From Isoetes taiwanensis (taxonomy: Eukaryota; Streptophyta; Lycopodiopsida; Isoetales; Isoetaceae), in NCBI GenBank assembly GCA_021234155.1, contig JAJEKV010000019.1, positions 5,470,284-5,534,283 of the forward strand: a stretch of DNA of 64,000 nucleotides, in the 5' to 3' direction. Within the stretch, counting starts at the first letter, position 1. Each line of letters opens with the position of its first letter. Under the pieces are notes generated by a model that saw only the letters and a program-made list of their open reading frames with translations, ran no database searches and had not been told where the DNA came from. Made by a program: the position numbers and the translations under genes. Shown here piece by piece: positions 1 to 10,131 of this stretch.

Positions 1-286
1 GTAATGTCACAGAAATTGCCAAAGGTATGTTGATTGCTCTTCCAACTGAGAAGGATGACAAAGGTCGACCTTTTTGGATAGCAAAAGTACTTGATACAGT
101 CAAGGAGGAAGGCTTAGTAACTAAACTCAAGATTCATTGGCTTGCAACACGTTCAAAAAATGCTTTTGAAGGTAGGTATGAGTTAGAAATGAGATCTCAA
201 GGAAAGGGGAGAAAGTCCAAGAAAGTGGGTTGTAAGGGATGAGCTGAACCTAAGTGACATGACAATATTGTGCTATGACATAATTA

Positions 287-761
287 CCATTGACATTAAC
301 AACCAACACATAATTACCATTGACATTAATTAACACAACCATTGGGTCCAACACATTTAAATTAAAATCCCCCTTAAACCCCCTTTGGTTTGGGTGCATA
401 TTCACACGGGGGGTGACTCCGGGCAACGAGAGCTGTTGGATAGGCATATTCACTCCTTATTCCTTAATCTATATCGTACGTAAAGTTCCTCTTTTGTGGG
501 GTATGCAAGTACAAAATTTGCTATACTGTATACTAAGATTCACAAAATACTATAAGATTTCAAGCGGAATACTATATGGTGTTGATTTCATACGTGCAAA
601 ATACAATTATGAGGGCTCTCGCTGCCCTACGTCACCCCCCGTGTGAATATGCACCCAAACCAAAGGGGGTTTAAGGGGGATTTTAATTTAAATGTGTTGG
701 ACCCAATGGTTGTGTTAATTAATGTCAATGGTAATTATGTGTTGGTTGTTAATGTCAATGG
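287..761. repeat. Fold-back element with 131-bp perfect inverted repeat
   Basis: Bases 287-417 and 631-761 are reverse complements over 131 bp with no mismatch that I found, separated by a 213-bp loop. The arms contain runs such as CCCCCTTAAACCCCC and end inward in GTCACCCCCC. The structure sits inside copy 1 of the DUF7869 element. Flanking matches TATTGTGCTA (265-274) and TATTATGCTA (about 1022-1032) could be a diverged target duplication. No protein is encoded. The apparent ORFs in the arms mirror each other only because of the inverted repeat. It is likely a non-autonomous fold-back or MULE-like element; the class is unassigned. Confidence 0.75.
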
Positions 762-1017
762 TTGTTATGTGTTGGTTGTTATGTGTTGGGGATTTAATTT
801 TTATATGTTGGATGTTAATGGTTTGTCACCCCCTCGGTGTGACAAAAATTTTAGAATTCAAACCAGAAAAAACTAGAATTCATTTGAGGCTTTCATCACC
901 TGTAGCTTTTGAATTTGATCACAATAAAACAAATAGAACATAAGTAAAAGTTACCATAAAGATAGAGCAGATGGATCCATTATTCTGAAAGTCATAAAGT
1001 TTGCAACACAAAGAAAA

Positions 1018-1941
1018 CCCCCGTTATTATGCTACATATTGTTACTTCCGCTACAACTATTTCTCTTTCACAATGACACCATTGTTTATCAATCCATATG
1101 ATTTTGGATGCTCCATCTCTAGCTTAAAGGTAATGCATGATTCACCTTATGGTTCGATTAAAGTTCCATTCCTACAATATAAATGCATTCTTGTGGTCAC
1201 CGTTGACTGATTCAAGGTGACATGGAAAAAGGCGTGGAATAATCCTTTGTTGTGTGCATAAGAATCCGTTTGTTGATTGAAGCTAAAGGTCGGCTGGCTG
1301 CTATGAACAATCCGGAAGCCAAGAATATCCAAGAGTTGGAAGCAAACAGAGGGGCCTAAACTTGAATCTGCAAAGAAATCTTAGGAAGGAAACAAAAGGA
1401 GGTTTTGCAAAAGACTACATTGTAGAATCGAGAAACCAATACCTTGTAAACATTATGCTAACTGAAGAAACATTAAAAACAAATACCTTTGTAAGTGTGA
1501 GCAAAAATCCATCTCGTGGTAGTAAAATCCACTCATAATAAGAATCCAAGAGGGCAAGTACACATGCATATGCACACATGCACACACATGCACACATGCA
1601 CATGCACTTGCACTTGCACTTGCACATGCACATGCACATGCACATGCACATGCACATGCACAATACACATGCACATGCATATACATGCACATGCACATGA
1701 ACATGCACATGCACACACATGCACATGCATACACATGCGCAGTGTTCATGCACAAACACATACAGAGAAAGACAACAACCCTCGGATTGTTCCAACCAAC
1801 GAAAATCAACGGCCCATAAAGGGTGCACTCTAGAAATACTATTTAGTACACCTCAACGAATACAACAACGAAATCATAGAAAAACCATGTGAAAAAGCGT
1901 ATAAAAATCTAAAAGTAACCCCCTGTTATTATGCTACATAT
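1018..1941. repeat. Direct 22-23 bp repeats bounding a 0.9-kb segment
   Basis: A sequence ending GTTATTATGCTACATATT occurs at 1018-1041 and again at 1918-1941. The 0.88 kb between holds the hexamer microsatellite and no recognised gene. In the uninterrupted copy 2 the corresponding host sequence is present once. Either this is a second insertion with a long target duplication or a local duplication of the first insertion's edge. Confidence 0.5.
1558..1740. repeat. Imperfect (ACATGC)n microsatellite
   Basis: About 30 hexamers of the ACATGC type run through this stretch with occasional ACTTGC and ACACATGC variants. The overlapping His/Thr- and Cys/Met-rich ORFs on both strands are by-products of the repeat and are not annotated. 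Confidence 0.9.
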
Positions 1942-2502
1942 TTAAATTAAAATCTGACAATCGTCTACGCCAAAGTATGATCAATTTGCTTAAAAAGACT
2001 TGTAATTATGAGGAAAAGGATGAAGAAGGGAATGGTGGTGGCGATGCTTCACCATCTATTGATAGTGAAGAGGAAGATAACTCAAGCACTTCCTCAAGTG
2101 ATAGTGAAAGAAGTGAAGCTGATGAGGATGGCATAAATGAATATGATGACGTGCTAGATCCCTCTCTCATCACTCCTCACACCTTTGCACATAACCGAGT
2201 CTTAGAAAAAGACTGTAAATTTTGCATGTGAATATGAAGATTTTATCTTCAAATTTTGAAAATACTACAATTCTAGTTACAGACTTCACTTCAATCTTTT
2301 GTTAAATGTTGTATTCCTTTACATTAGAGGTTCTCTTTAAAAACATACTTCAGAAAAAATCTAGTTGCATGAAAAACAGTCACTTTCATAAAGCCAATTC
2401 TCTCGTTGCATAAAAAAATTAGTCATTACGAGGGGAAGGGGGGTCAAAATACAATTTTACGCACCCTTTTTTTACCTCATTTCACCATTTTTTTTTGTAA
2501 AA

Positions 2503-2577
2503 AAAGGGAATCTTTAAGGAATATTCTTTTTGCTTCCGTTTCGATTGATTTGCTCCCGTTTAATACGCAATCTTGTT
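2503..2577 (+). repeat. Terminal inverted repeat, transposon copy 1 (right end)
   Basis: Read inward on the minus strand from 2577 it runs AACAAGATTGC, then AAACGGGAG, then a GAATATTCC-containing stretch and AAAGATTCCC before a poly-T/A run. The same order of blocks is found at 6220-6296 and, shortened, at 28270-28327. The base preceding AACA differs at each of the three loci (C, T, T), which places the element edge at AACA. Confidence 0.7.
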
Positions 2578-2637
2578 GTAATGCTTTTTTATGTTTCTGT
2601 ATAAACTAACTTTTCTTACAATCTTGACAATAATTGC

Positions 2638-3190
2638 AGCTTGATACTACATTTAAAGCTTACGAGACCTCGACATGGAGGTGTGCACTTTCCAACAAAA
2701 TTTCTGTATGCAGCACTAGAGGTAATGCTATTATTCCTCAAAAATATTCCAAGGCATTGTCATCCAAGTGAATTAATCTAATAGATAGATTTACTTTCTC
2801 TCTCTCCAGTCCACTCCACTCCAGAGAAGGACTAATTGACTGTAGTAAGACTGGTGGAACCATTGGCAATACTAGAAAAATCTTATGATGGTGGCCGCAA
2901 GGGTCATGCCTGCAGTATTGTGGAGTCATTTTTCAATGAAACTTATTTGGTGAAGAACGTTTTAGTCAGTGCAGAGGTCAGAACACTTCCCACTGCTAAT
3001 GTAGGGAGCTCATTATGAGCCAGTGGGCACTGATACTAATTGTTTCTCCCTAAATGATTGCAGTTGGCTTTACGTGCTAGCCTGTTGCATGAGCAAACCA
3101 AACTTAGTGAACTGCAAGCTAACATTGCCAACATTGTGAGGAGTCTATCAGAGTTGGATATGCTTATTAAGAAGATGGCAGGGTAGGATC
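2638..3190 (+). pseudogene. ACC1: Acetyl-CoA carboxylase exon remnants (plant homomeric type)
   Basis: Three pieces align to consecutive parts of the central region of plant multidomain acetyl-CoA carboxylase, which makes malonyl-CoA in the cytosol. They are 2638-2721 (LDTTFKAYET, then after a frame change FPTKFLYAALE), about 2836-2977 (LVEPLAILEKSYDGGRKGHA) and 3063-3180 (LALRASLLHEQTKLSELQAN). Intron-like GT/AG borders remain between them, so this derives from genomic DNA, not from a processed copy. About 60 residues expected between the second and third pieces are missing, and a stop follows at 3184. Copy 1 of the transposon ends 60 bp upstream, in what looks like an intron of the same gene, so more exons may lie left of the window. 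The family assignment rests on recalled sequence. Confidence 0.7.
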
Positions 3191-3534
3191 TGCCATTTAC
3201 ACATGTTGGATAAGTTTGACTGTTTATTTGTTAAAAGCTTTTGGTGTAAGCTTTGCAACAATTGTCTTCTGTATGCAATGCTAAGCATAGATGTGCTAGG
3301 GATTGCCAACATAAAAGTGCTGAAAATAATAGGCCAATATGCTAGCTTCATTATTTTTAGTAGCTTCATTGTTTTTACTATTTCTGCACATTATTTCCTT
3401 ATGTATTGATGATATTTTGCACAGTTTGCAGGAGCGCATTGATTTTAGTATAATGAAACAATAGTCCTTTCTATGGCCATTCAGAAACTTCCAAGATTAG
3501 TGGATCTTTGGTGCTGCAATTCAAGGCTTTTGAT

Positions 3535-3646
<112 letters not shown>

Positions 3647-3977
3647 TAGCCACATGCTCCAATTTTTTTTATCTCTTGTCGTATACGGCGAGAGATAAAA
3701 ATTATACCGTATGTGTTCAGAGATGGACGAGAGTGTCTCTCATCCTCTAACTGGCCCGTTACGAGGGAGATCCACCGGGATTTTTCTTCCCGCCTCTTCC
3801 TTCGCGCCAGTTCAAGCTCAGTTATCCCACAGTCAAGATTTCACCTCCTGGTGAGTATCGAAATATTCCATATCCTTGTTTTCCAGTTTCTATTGTCCCA
3901 TAATTTGTGTTCAGCAGCCATTTGCATTCGATCCCGGCTCTACAATCAGACTTCTTGGCCCGTATTTGCATTATTTG

Positions 3978-5333
3978 ATGGATCCGGTCATTTTGGGCAT
4001 GATTGCCATGCTTTTGAGGGCTATTCAACTCGGGTTGGCTTTCCAAAGCTACTGTCTACATTTGATACAAGAGAATGAACGAGAAGGGTCAATGGACATT
4101 TTAGAGCAGAATGCAGAGGTAGAAGATAATATTAGTTACATGTGTGCAGCATCTACACTTTTGTTAGCAGCTTCTTCGAGATTAAGGAGGCTTCCCCGGA
4201 GATTTTGGGTATGTCCAAGGCAGACAACACAGTGGGATAGCATTGATAATCACGCTTGGAATTGCCTCCCCTCTTTTGAGGATGATGTGTGGCACCAGTT
4301 CTATCGGATGAAGAGGGCTGCATTTGAGAAATTGGTTGGTCTTATTGTGCCTTACTTAATCAGACCTGGAATGAAGGTCAGACCGCCTGTTGATCCCAGA
4401 AAAGCAGTGGCCATGGTGCTTTATTTCTTAGCACATGGTGAGAAACCCCTGCATGTAGGTCAAAGATTTTATGTAGGTAAAGCTACTGTGCAGAAATACA
4501 CGAAAAAAATAACTCTTGCTTTGGCATCCAAGACTATGCTTTACAAGAGGTTCATTGCTTTACCAACATGCCAAAGATTGTTGGACATAAACAAAGATTT
4601 TGAAGATGCTACAGGTATACCAAATATATTTGGAGCTATTGATGGATTTCATATCTATTTGTATAGAAAACTATGGAGCAAAGACAAGGGTGATGACTAT
4701 TACTCCAGGCACAAGAGACATTCCTGCCTTATGCAAGGTGTAGTTACTCACCAAAGACTCTTCATTAATGTTTGTGTAAATAGGACTGGTTCTGTGCATG
4801 ATGCAAATCAATTCAAGAAAAGTTTGTTATACAAGAGGTTGGCTGCCAAACAGATAATGCAGGAACCTACTATTCAGATGACAGGTAAAAAGATTAGTCA
4901 GGGTCAAATGACTGATCAGGAGGTGGTTGTTACAATTCCATCAATGCTGCTTGGGGATTCAGCATATCCCTCTCGAAGATTTCTGATTAAAGTTTTCTCT
5001 GATGGAAAGGGAGCCTATGGCAGATTTAATAAAAGGATATGTAGAGGTAGGGTGTATGTAGAAAATGGATTTGGTATCATAAAAGAAAAATTCAGAATTT
5101 TAAAAGCATTGCCTATCCATGTTGGTAGAGCTGCCAAAATAATCCATGCTACTTGTATGTTGTGGAAGTTTTGTATCATGCAAGATCTTCATCTTGATTA
5201 CTTGCCATTGCTACCTGATGTTCCTGAAATTGATTACTACGAGACTGAGGTAATGAACAAAAGGATGAAGAAAGTAGGGGATCAAATTCGACATATTATA
5301 TTCCAGAATTTGGAACTGGTAAATGCAGACTGA
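3978..5333 (+). CDS. PIF/Harbinger (DDE_Tnp_4-type) transposase
   Basis: An uninterrupted frame runs to a stop at 5331-5333. The first in-frame ATG is 3978, with another at 4092; a spliced upstream start through a GTGAGT at 3851 is possible. The protein is about 451 residues. It contains the family's nuclease signature: first Asp in NIFGAIDGFHI, second Asp in LLGDSAYPSRRF and Glu in YVENGFGIIKEKF, with the VHDANQF block between. An N-terminal helix-turn-helix-like region is plausible around the KAVAMVLYFLA and GKATVQKYTKKI strings. It would cut and join the ends of its own element together with the Myb-like partner. The catalytic frame is intact although the partner gene is broken. Identification is strong; activity is unknown. 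Confidence 0.9.
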   Translation: MDPVILGMIAMLLRAIQLGLAFQSYCLHLIQENEREGSMDILEQNAEVEDNISYMCAASTLLLAASSRLRRLPRRFWVCPRQTTQWDSIDNHAWNCLPSFEDDVWHQFYRMKRAAFEKLVGLIVPYLIRPGMKVRPPVDPRKAVAMVLYFLAHGEKPLHVGQRFYVGKATVQKYTKKITLALASKTMLYKRFIALPTCQRLLDINKDFEDATGIPNIFGAIDGFHIYLYRKLWSKDKGDDYYSRHKRHSCLMQGVVTHQRLFINVCVNRTGSVHDANQFKKSLLYKRLAAKQIMQEPTIQMTGKKISQGQMTDQEVVVTIPSMLLGDSAYPSRRFLIKVFSDGKGAYGRFNKRICRGRVYVENGFGIIKEKFRILKALPIHVGRAAKIIHATCMLWKFCIMQDLHLDYLPLLPDVPEIDYYETEVMNKRMKKVGDQIRHIIFQNLELVNAD

Positions 5334-6011
5334 GTTCGGATAATTGTTAATAATTGAGTACATAATGCATACATTTGTTATGCAAATAGATAAAATCATG
5401 TCAAGTTGTATTTGAGCAGCATAATTCAATGGTTCAAATCCAGAATTCTTTCTTGTTTTCACTTAGTGCTCTGTAATACCATAACAATCATTGTTATTTG
5501 CAGTTGGAGTGCAAAGTTAAGTTTATATTCAGGATGGATATATTAAGTTTTTTGGTCAATGCACTATTCATTTGGCATTGACCAAAAAACTTTAGCATTG
5601 TGCATTGTTGTTGCTGCCAGTTCGTGAATACTACATCTTTCTTCATTGTTTAACTAACAAACTTCATTATTGAAACCAACTTGCTCATGAAATCACACTG
5701 GCTACACTTAATTCACAAAGAATCAACATTTACTAATTGAATGAGGAAGTACATTTACAGGTTAAGTTCACATAATTTCTGTTACTTGCTCTTACAGAAA
5801 TCTATGCCAAACCTGACAAACCTAAAGAAACATTACTAAAACTTAAAGATCACTGATAGACCTTAAAAGAAATTCAAAAGAATGACTCTTCCAACCCTGT
5901 TGTCAAATCTGTGCACAAAAACATAAAGAATTTAGTAGTATAACATAAAAATTTTAGTACAACATCAGCTGGCCAAAAACATAAAGAACTTAGTAGTATA
6001 ACATAAAAGTT
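5334..6011. other. Non-coding part of the Harbinger element with an 18-bp palindrome
   Basis: There is no gene here. This is the convergent intergenic space between the transposase stop and the Myb-like stop. A perfect inverted repeat, AAGTTTTTTGGTCAATGC (5545-5562) with its complement at 5575-5592 and a 12-base loop, lies in the middle. It could help 3'-end formation of the convergent transcripts or be chance. Confidence 0.5.
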
Positions 6012-6215
6012 TCAGTGTTTCTTTACCACTATTTTCTTTTTGAGCACTTGAAGTGTCCTTACTGCTGTGCTTCTCATTACCATGTTAGGACTGTCAGGAT
6101 CACCTCCAGTATTGTCAACATTTATGAATTCCTCTTCCATAAAAGAGGCTTCAGTACCAATTGTCTCAAAGAATGCTTGAGACATGAATTCATTTGTGAA
6201 CATTTGAGCTTCCTC
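6012..6215 (-). pseudogene. C-terminal end of the Harbinger Myb-like gene
   Basis: This minus-strand frame reads FEEAQMFTNEFMSQAFFE and ends at 6012. It is the 3' part of the gene whose 5' part lies at 28332-28955, 22 kb away. If 6220-28327 and one AAAT target copy are removed, codons GCA TTT from the far side meet GAG GAA here in the same frame. The joined string is PEAFEEAQMF. The role in the family is DNA binding and nuclear recruitment of the transposase. No ATG of its own is needed, because the piece is an orphaned 3' end. Confidence 0.8.
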
Positions 6216-6219
6216 AAAT
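6216..6219. other. Target-site duplication AAAT, left
   Basis: AAAT directly precedes the AACAAGATTGC end at 6220. The matching AAAT is at 28328-28331, directly after the other end. Confidence 0.8.
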
Positions 6220-6296
6220 AACAAGATTGCGTATTAAACGGGAGCAAATCATCGAAACGAGAGCGAAAGGAATATTCCTCAAAGATTCCTTTTTTT
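6220..6296 (+). repeat. Terminal inverted repeat, left end of the new-type transposon
   Basis: It starts AACAAGATTGC, then AAACGGGAG, and contains the palindrome GGAATATTCC at about 6269-6278 before CAAAGATTCC and a T run. It matches the end of copy 1 (2503-2577, inverted) and, with a gap, the right end (28270-28327). Confidence 0.75.
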
Positions 6297-6569
6297 TTTT
6301 TTTACAAAAAGGGGGTAAAACTAGGTTAAAAAAAAAAGATGCATGAAATTCTATTTTGACCCCCAAAATGACTAATTTTTTTTTGTGCAACGAAAGAATT
6401 GACATTTTTAAAGTGTCACTTTTCTTAGCAAATAGAATGTTCTTGAAGTATATTTTACGAGAGAATCTCTAATTTAAGAGGATAAAATATTTAACAAAAA
6501 ATTGAAGTAAGTCCGTAACTGAAACTGTAGTATTCTCAAAATTTGAAGATAGAATCTTCATATTCACAT

Positions 6570-9500
6570 GCAAAATTTACAGCCTTTTTTTCTAAGACTC
6601 GCTTATGTACAAAAGTGTGAGGAGTGATGAGAGGGATCCGGGGCGTCATCATGTTCATTTATGCCATCCTCATCACCTTCACTTCTTTCACTATCACTAG
6701 AGGAAGTGCTTGAGTTATCTTCCTCATCACTATCAACAGATGGTGAAGCTCTTCTTCGTAATTACAAGCTTTTTTAAGCAAATTGATAGTCCTCTGGCGT
6801 AGACGATTGTCAGATTTCAATTTAAAATCATAGCATAATATAGTCACGTCATTAAGGATCAACTCATCCCTACAACCCACCTTCTTGGACTTTCTCCCTT
6901 TTCCTTGGCTTCTCATTTCTAACTCATATCTACCTTCAAAAGCATTTTCTGAGCGTGTTGCAAGCCAATGAATCTTGAGTTTAGTGACTAAGCCTTCCTC
7001 CTTGACTGTATCAAGCACTTTTGCTATCCAGAAAGGTCGACCTTTGTCATCCTCCTCAGTTGGAAGAGCAATTAGCATACCCTTAGTAATTTCTGTGATA
7101 TTACCTTGAGGCTCATTCCTGCGTCTTGGTCCGAGGTACATGACTCGATCCTCGTCTTCTTCAACTGCAGGTGCTAACGTAGCATTGCTTGGACCTGCTT
7201 GGTCTTTGGGTTGATGGAAGGTGTTAGGCCATTGAAATGGTTCTTGCAACCGCCTTAGAGCTATATTTTTCACAACAATTTTTGTTCGAGAAAGAAGTTA
7301 CTCCACCACATCCGATCTTCTTCTAAGAAGTACTTAAAGCTCGAGGAAATTCCATTTTCAATGGCTTTTAAGGATGACTCGGGGTACTTTTCTTCTGCTT
7401 GGACTCCTTAGGATTTTTGAGAGGAAGTTGCTCAGCACGTTCTACGAAGGAAGTGTCTGGAATATATTTAAGGAAGCGTAATCCCGCTGATGGACTCCAG
7501 TCCTTAGTTGTGGTATACTTCTTGCCCTGTAAGAAACTCTGGCCATCCTTCAAGTAGAACTTGATGTGATGTTGAAAGGTGAGATCATTCAATTTGTTCA
7601 CAAACTTTGTTCTCTCGTCATCGAACGTTGAGAGAAAATAAACTCTCTCAAATCAGCAAATCTCTTTAAGAAGATCGATCACCGGAGTGGGAGTGTAAGA
7701 ATCTTCAATAATTCGAACTAAAGTAGGAAGAGAGAAAGCCTTCTTCCTTCCGAGGCTACGTAAAAATCTGGCAACATTTGGTCAATTTGATCATGAGTGT
7801 GGCCTACAAGTAAGAAACCCAGCTTCACTTTTCTAAAGATCCCTAGCTCCACTAACATGGCACAGTACGCAAAGAGTGTTTGGTTCTTGTTCTCCCTTGT
7901 AGTATTGTCAAGTTGCAGGTAAAGCACTGGTGGTAATTGCTCTTGCTCGCACAGGACCTTGTTAAGAATTGTAATTGTGAGGTTCGGATCACCATGCAAG
8001 TTTGGATACGTCAAGAATACTTTGCACTTTAGACTTCCTTTGAAGACCATAGCTCCTACAAGGTGGACCTTAACAAAACATTCCTCCGCACATCTTTAGG
8101 AATATTCAAGAAATGCGGTAGAGTAGTTTTTTTTGGTCCATTCCATCAATCACAATGACATATATTGCGTTGGGACGCTCAAGAGCTTTTTTTTCGTGTT
8201 TGGCAAGCTTTCTTCTCTCTCGGGCCGCTTGTTGTTCACGATGTCCGGTAAGGTTCTCATGCACAATATCTCAGAAAGAAATGAGGTCAAAGCATTATCT
8301 TTAAAACAAGTGAGAGATTGGAGAACATGAGCTTACTTCTTTCGACCTCTGTCTTTGCAGTTTCTCTTTGACTCTTTAATTCTGCACACCTTGAGCAAAC
8401 AGACATTCTATGTCTCCTGGGAATTTTCACTAAACCGAATTCACTTTTCCACAGTCTGGTGAAGTGTGAGTAAGAGATGTGCTGAAGCTGAGTGCAAGTC
8501 TCTTTGTACTCATTAAAAACATCTTTTTTGGTGATGTTATCGCTAAATGATTACATGTTCTTGTTAGGCGCTTCTCACATGTTTCTCTAAAATATTTCTC
8601 CATCCATGACACGCAAAGGGGCATGCATGGTTACAACTCTTCTTGGTCCACAATGATCATCAATTGCTGGATTTTTGTCCAGTCTTTTGTGTATTCTAGA
8701 CATTCTGGTGGACCCTAAACGGTGGACAACCATAAAGCATTTCTGGCAAACTTCTTGACGGTTAATGTAGTGCAAGAAGGTGTTGCGGTCTGGTCTTACA
8801 TGATAGGCCAAGTAGGCATTCCGGGTCACCCAATGTCATTGAACCAGAAGTTGTCTCTAATTGCTCGTAATTTAGACATGTTAAATTTGTTGATACAACC
8901 CAATGAGCAAAGATTTACTTCTTAAAGTCTTCTCATTTTATGCTCGTCCCATAAGGTTTCTTCTTCTTACAGAGGAGCATGCTCTCAAACCACGTGTAAT
9001 CTCGTTGCACTTCGTGGTGTCTTCATCTTCCTCAAGAGAGTTCTACTGGGGTGACCTCCTCCTCCTTAGTGGTGTGCTTGTAGAGGAGAACAAACCACGG
9101 AAGTTAAACCCGAATAAGGCGGAGGTGCAGTGTTGAATGAAGGAGATGGGCCAGCATATGATGTGCCAGCGAAAGTTGTTGTAGCGTCTTCACAGGGAGT
9201 TCGATCAAACATATCTCTTATAGCAGACTGAAATTCTGCAAACCCATGTGTCACCACGTTTGTGTGAAGAGGAGTAGATGCCGCAGGTCGCCTTCATTTG
9301 TAGTGAAATCGTCTTTGGGAGAAACGATGGAGAATCTCGCAGCCTTGAGGAAGGTCTTTGTATTCCCCGCATGTGTAAGTGAAGATGGAGAAACAACAAA
9401 CGGCAGAGGTAGTCTGTTCCGAAAAATTTGCTGAGGTCGAGCCATTGTAGTGTCGGGGGATGATACAAATGGTGGTGGAAGATTGCTACGTGCAACAGGT

Positions 9501-9739
9501 GAGGGTTGGAAAGGTGGTGGCAGCCGGTTTCCTACTGGACTTGGAGAGGGTTGGAAAGGTGGTGGCAGTCTACTAGTTACTGGACTCGGAGTGTCTTCGA
9601 GAAGCAACAAAGACCTTGTCGAGGTAGGTGTTGAAGAAGCATCTCTGTCTTGTATTCCATCTGAAGTAGAGGTACTTGGGCAAACAAATGGTGGTGGAAG
9701 TTTGTTCACGAAGCGGTTAACCATGTTGAACAACTGCAA
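6570..9739 (-). pseudogene. DUF7869-type protein, candidate transposase (decayed)
   Basis: The frame opens at 9739 with a Pro-rich N-terminus carrying repeated LPPPF units. It can be followed with frame changes near 9255, around 8600 and near 7750, plus a stop near 7640. Recognisable blocks in order are a Cys-containing segment (about 8740), IDGMDQKKTTLPHF (about 8150), LYLQLDNTTRENKNQ (about 7920), and LLVGHTHDQIDQM (about 7800). From 7273 the C-terminal module has FWIAKVL and an acidic tail. The Asp-containing DGMDQ, LQLDN and GHTH blocks are typical of the family I recall as DUF7869 and resemble the acidic centres of RNase-H-like enzymes. Being the only nuclease-like gene in the element, it is the best transposase candidate; that is inference. 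It diverges from the methyltransferase gene. About 9065-8830 is poorly resolved and could hold an intron. Confidence 0.72.
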
Positions 9740-10058
9740 AAAATTGTGGACTTGTTACTAACTCACAAGTCGATTGGACTAAAAATACTAGAGAATACAA
9801 ATGCTATTCCGGAATACTAATTTATGTGCAGCGTTTGCTGTTTGTGTGCACATATGCTATTCCAGAATACACTTGGCCAGAGTGTTTAAACAAGACGTAT
9901 TCCGCATTACATAGAAAAATGCAACTGACAGTGGCCTACCTTTAAAAAGGAAAATTCAAATACCTGGGTTATGTATTCCGCTTCCAGAGATTTAGTCGCC
10001 CCGAAGCCTTCCCGATCTATATTGATTTGTCAGTATTCCGATTCACATAGCGAAAATA
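9740..10058. promoter_or_regulatory. Divergent spacer with degenerate palindromes
   Basis: This 319-bp spacer separates the starts of the two element genes. It holds ATTCCGGAAT (about 9807), ATTCCAGAAT (about 9852) and three GTATTCC half sites (about 9899, 9970 and 10033), all related to the palindrome in the two intronic arrays. It is probably a shared promoter. I saw no clear TATA box. Confidence 0.5.
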
Positions 10059-10131
10059 ATGGACAGGTAAGCAATTAAAGTACATAGTAATGCCTTTCTT
10101 TAAATGTATTTAATATTTTGCTTTTGTAAGC

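Larger units (their letters stand above)
3..2231 (+). pseudogene. C-terminal part of DUF7869-type protein, copy 1 (interrupted)
   Basis: Two coding pieces, 3-242 and about 1942-2231, match the C-terminus of the gene at 6570-9739 almost residue for residue. The first piece carries a small domain with the string GRPFWIAKVLDTV, which looks like a BAH- or chromo-like reader fold, though that identification is uncertain. It is followed by a basic stretch (GKGRKSKKVG). The second piece starts at MINLLKKTCNYEE and continues into a long acidic/Ser tail (DSEEEDNSSTSSSDSERSE) ending at a stop at 2229-2231. A 1.66-kb insert separates the pieces, so no normal protein can be made. The tail here is in frame, whereas copy 2 has shifted frame there, so copy 1 shows the ancestral C-terminus better. 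Confidence 0.7.
1..2577 (+). mobile_element. DUF7869/ParB-methylase-type DNA transposon, copy 1 (end only)
   Basis: Its coding part and its end match, in opposite orientation, the left end of the large element at 6220-28327. The shared parts are the C-terminal coding sequence, the poly-T/A stretch, and a terminal sequence ending in GCAATCTTGTT at 2577. That ending is the reverse complement of the AACAAGATTGC start at 6220. The other end lies before this window. On the right, 2578 begins an apparent intron of an acetyl-CoA carboxylase remnant. A second copy with the same boundary supports a mobile family. A 1.66-kb foreign insert (about 278-1941) interrupts this copy. The orientation and boundary are clear; autonomy cannot be judged. 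Confidence 0.72.

Noticed and set aside
1415-1833. Cys/Met- and His/Thr-rich ORFs over the hexamer repeat
   Set aside because: They exist on both strands because of the ACATGC repeat.
2578-2640. Acetyl-CoA carboxylase pieces as a functional gene
   Set aside because: The pieces have a frame change, a missing segment of about 60 residues and a stop, so it is only a remnant.
5545-5592. Bacterial-type terminator
   Set aside because: This is a eukaryotic sequence. The palindrome is AT-rich at its base and has no U-run context required for that mechanism.
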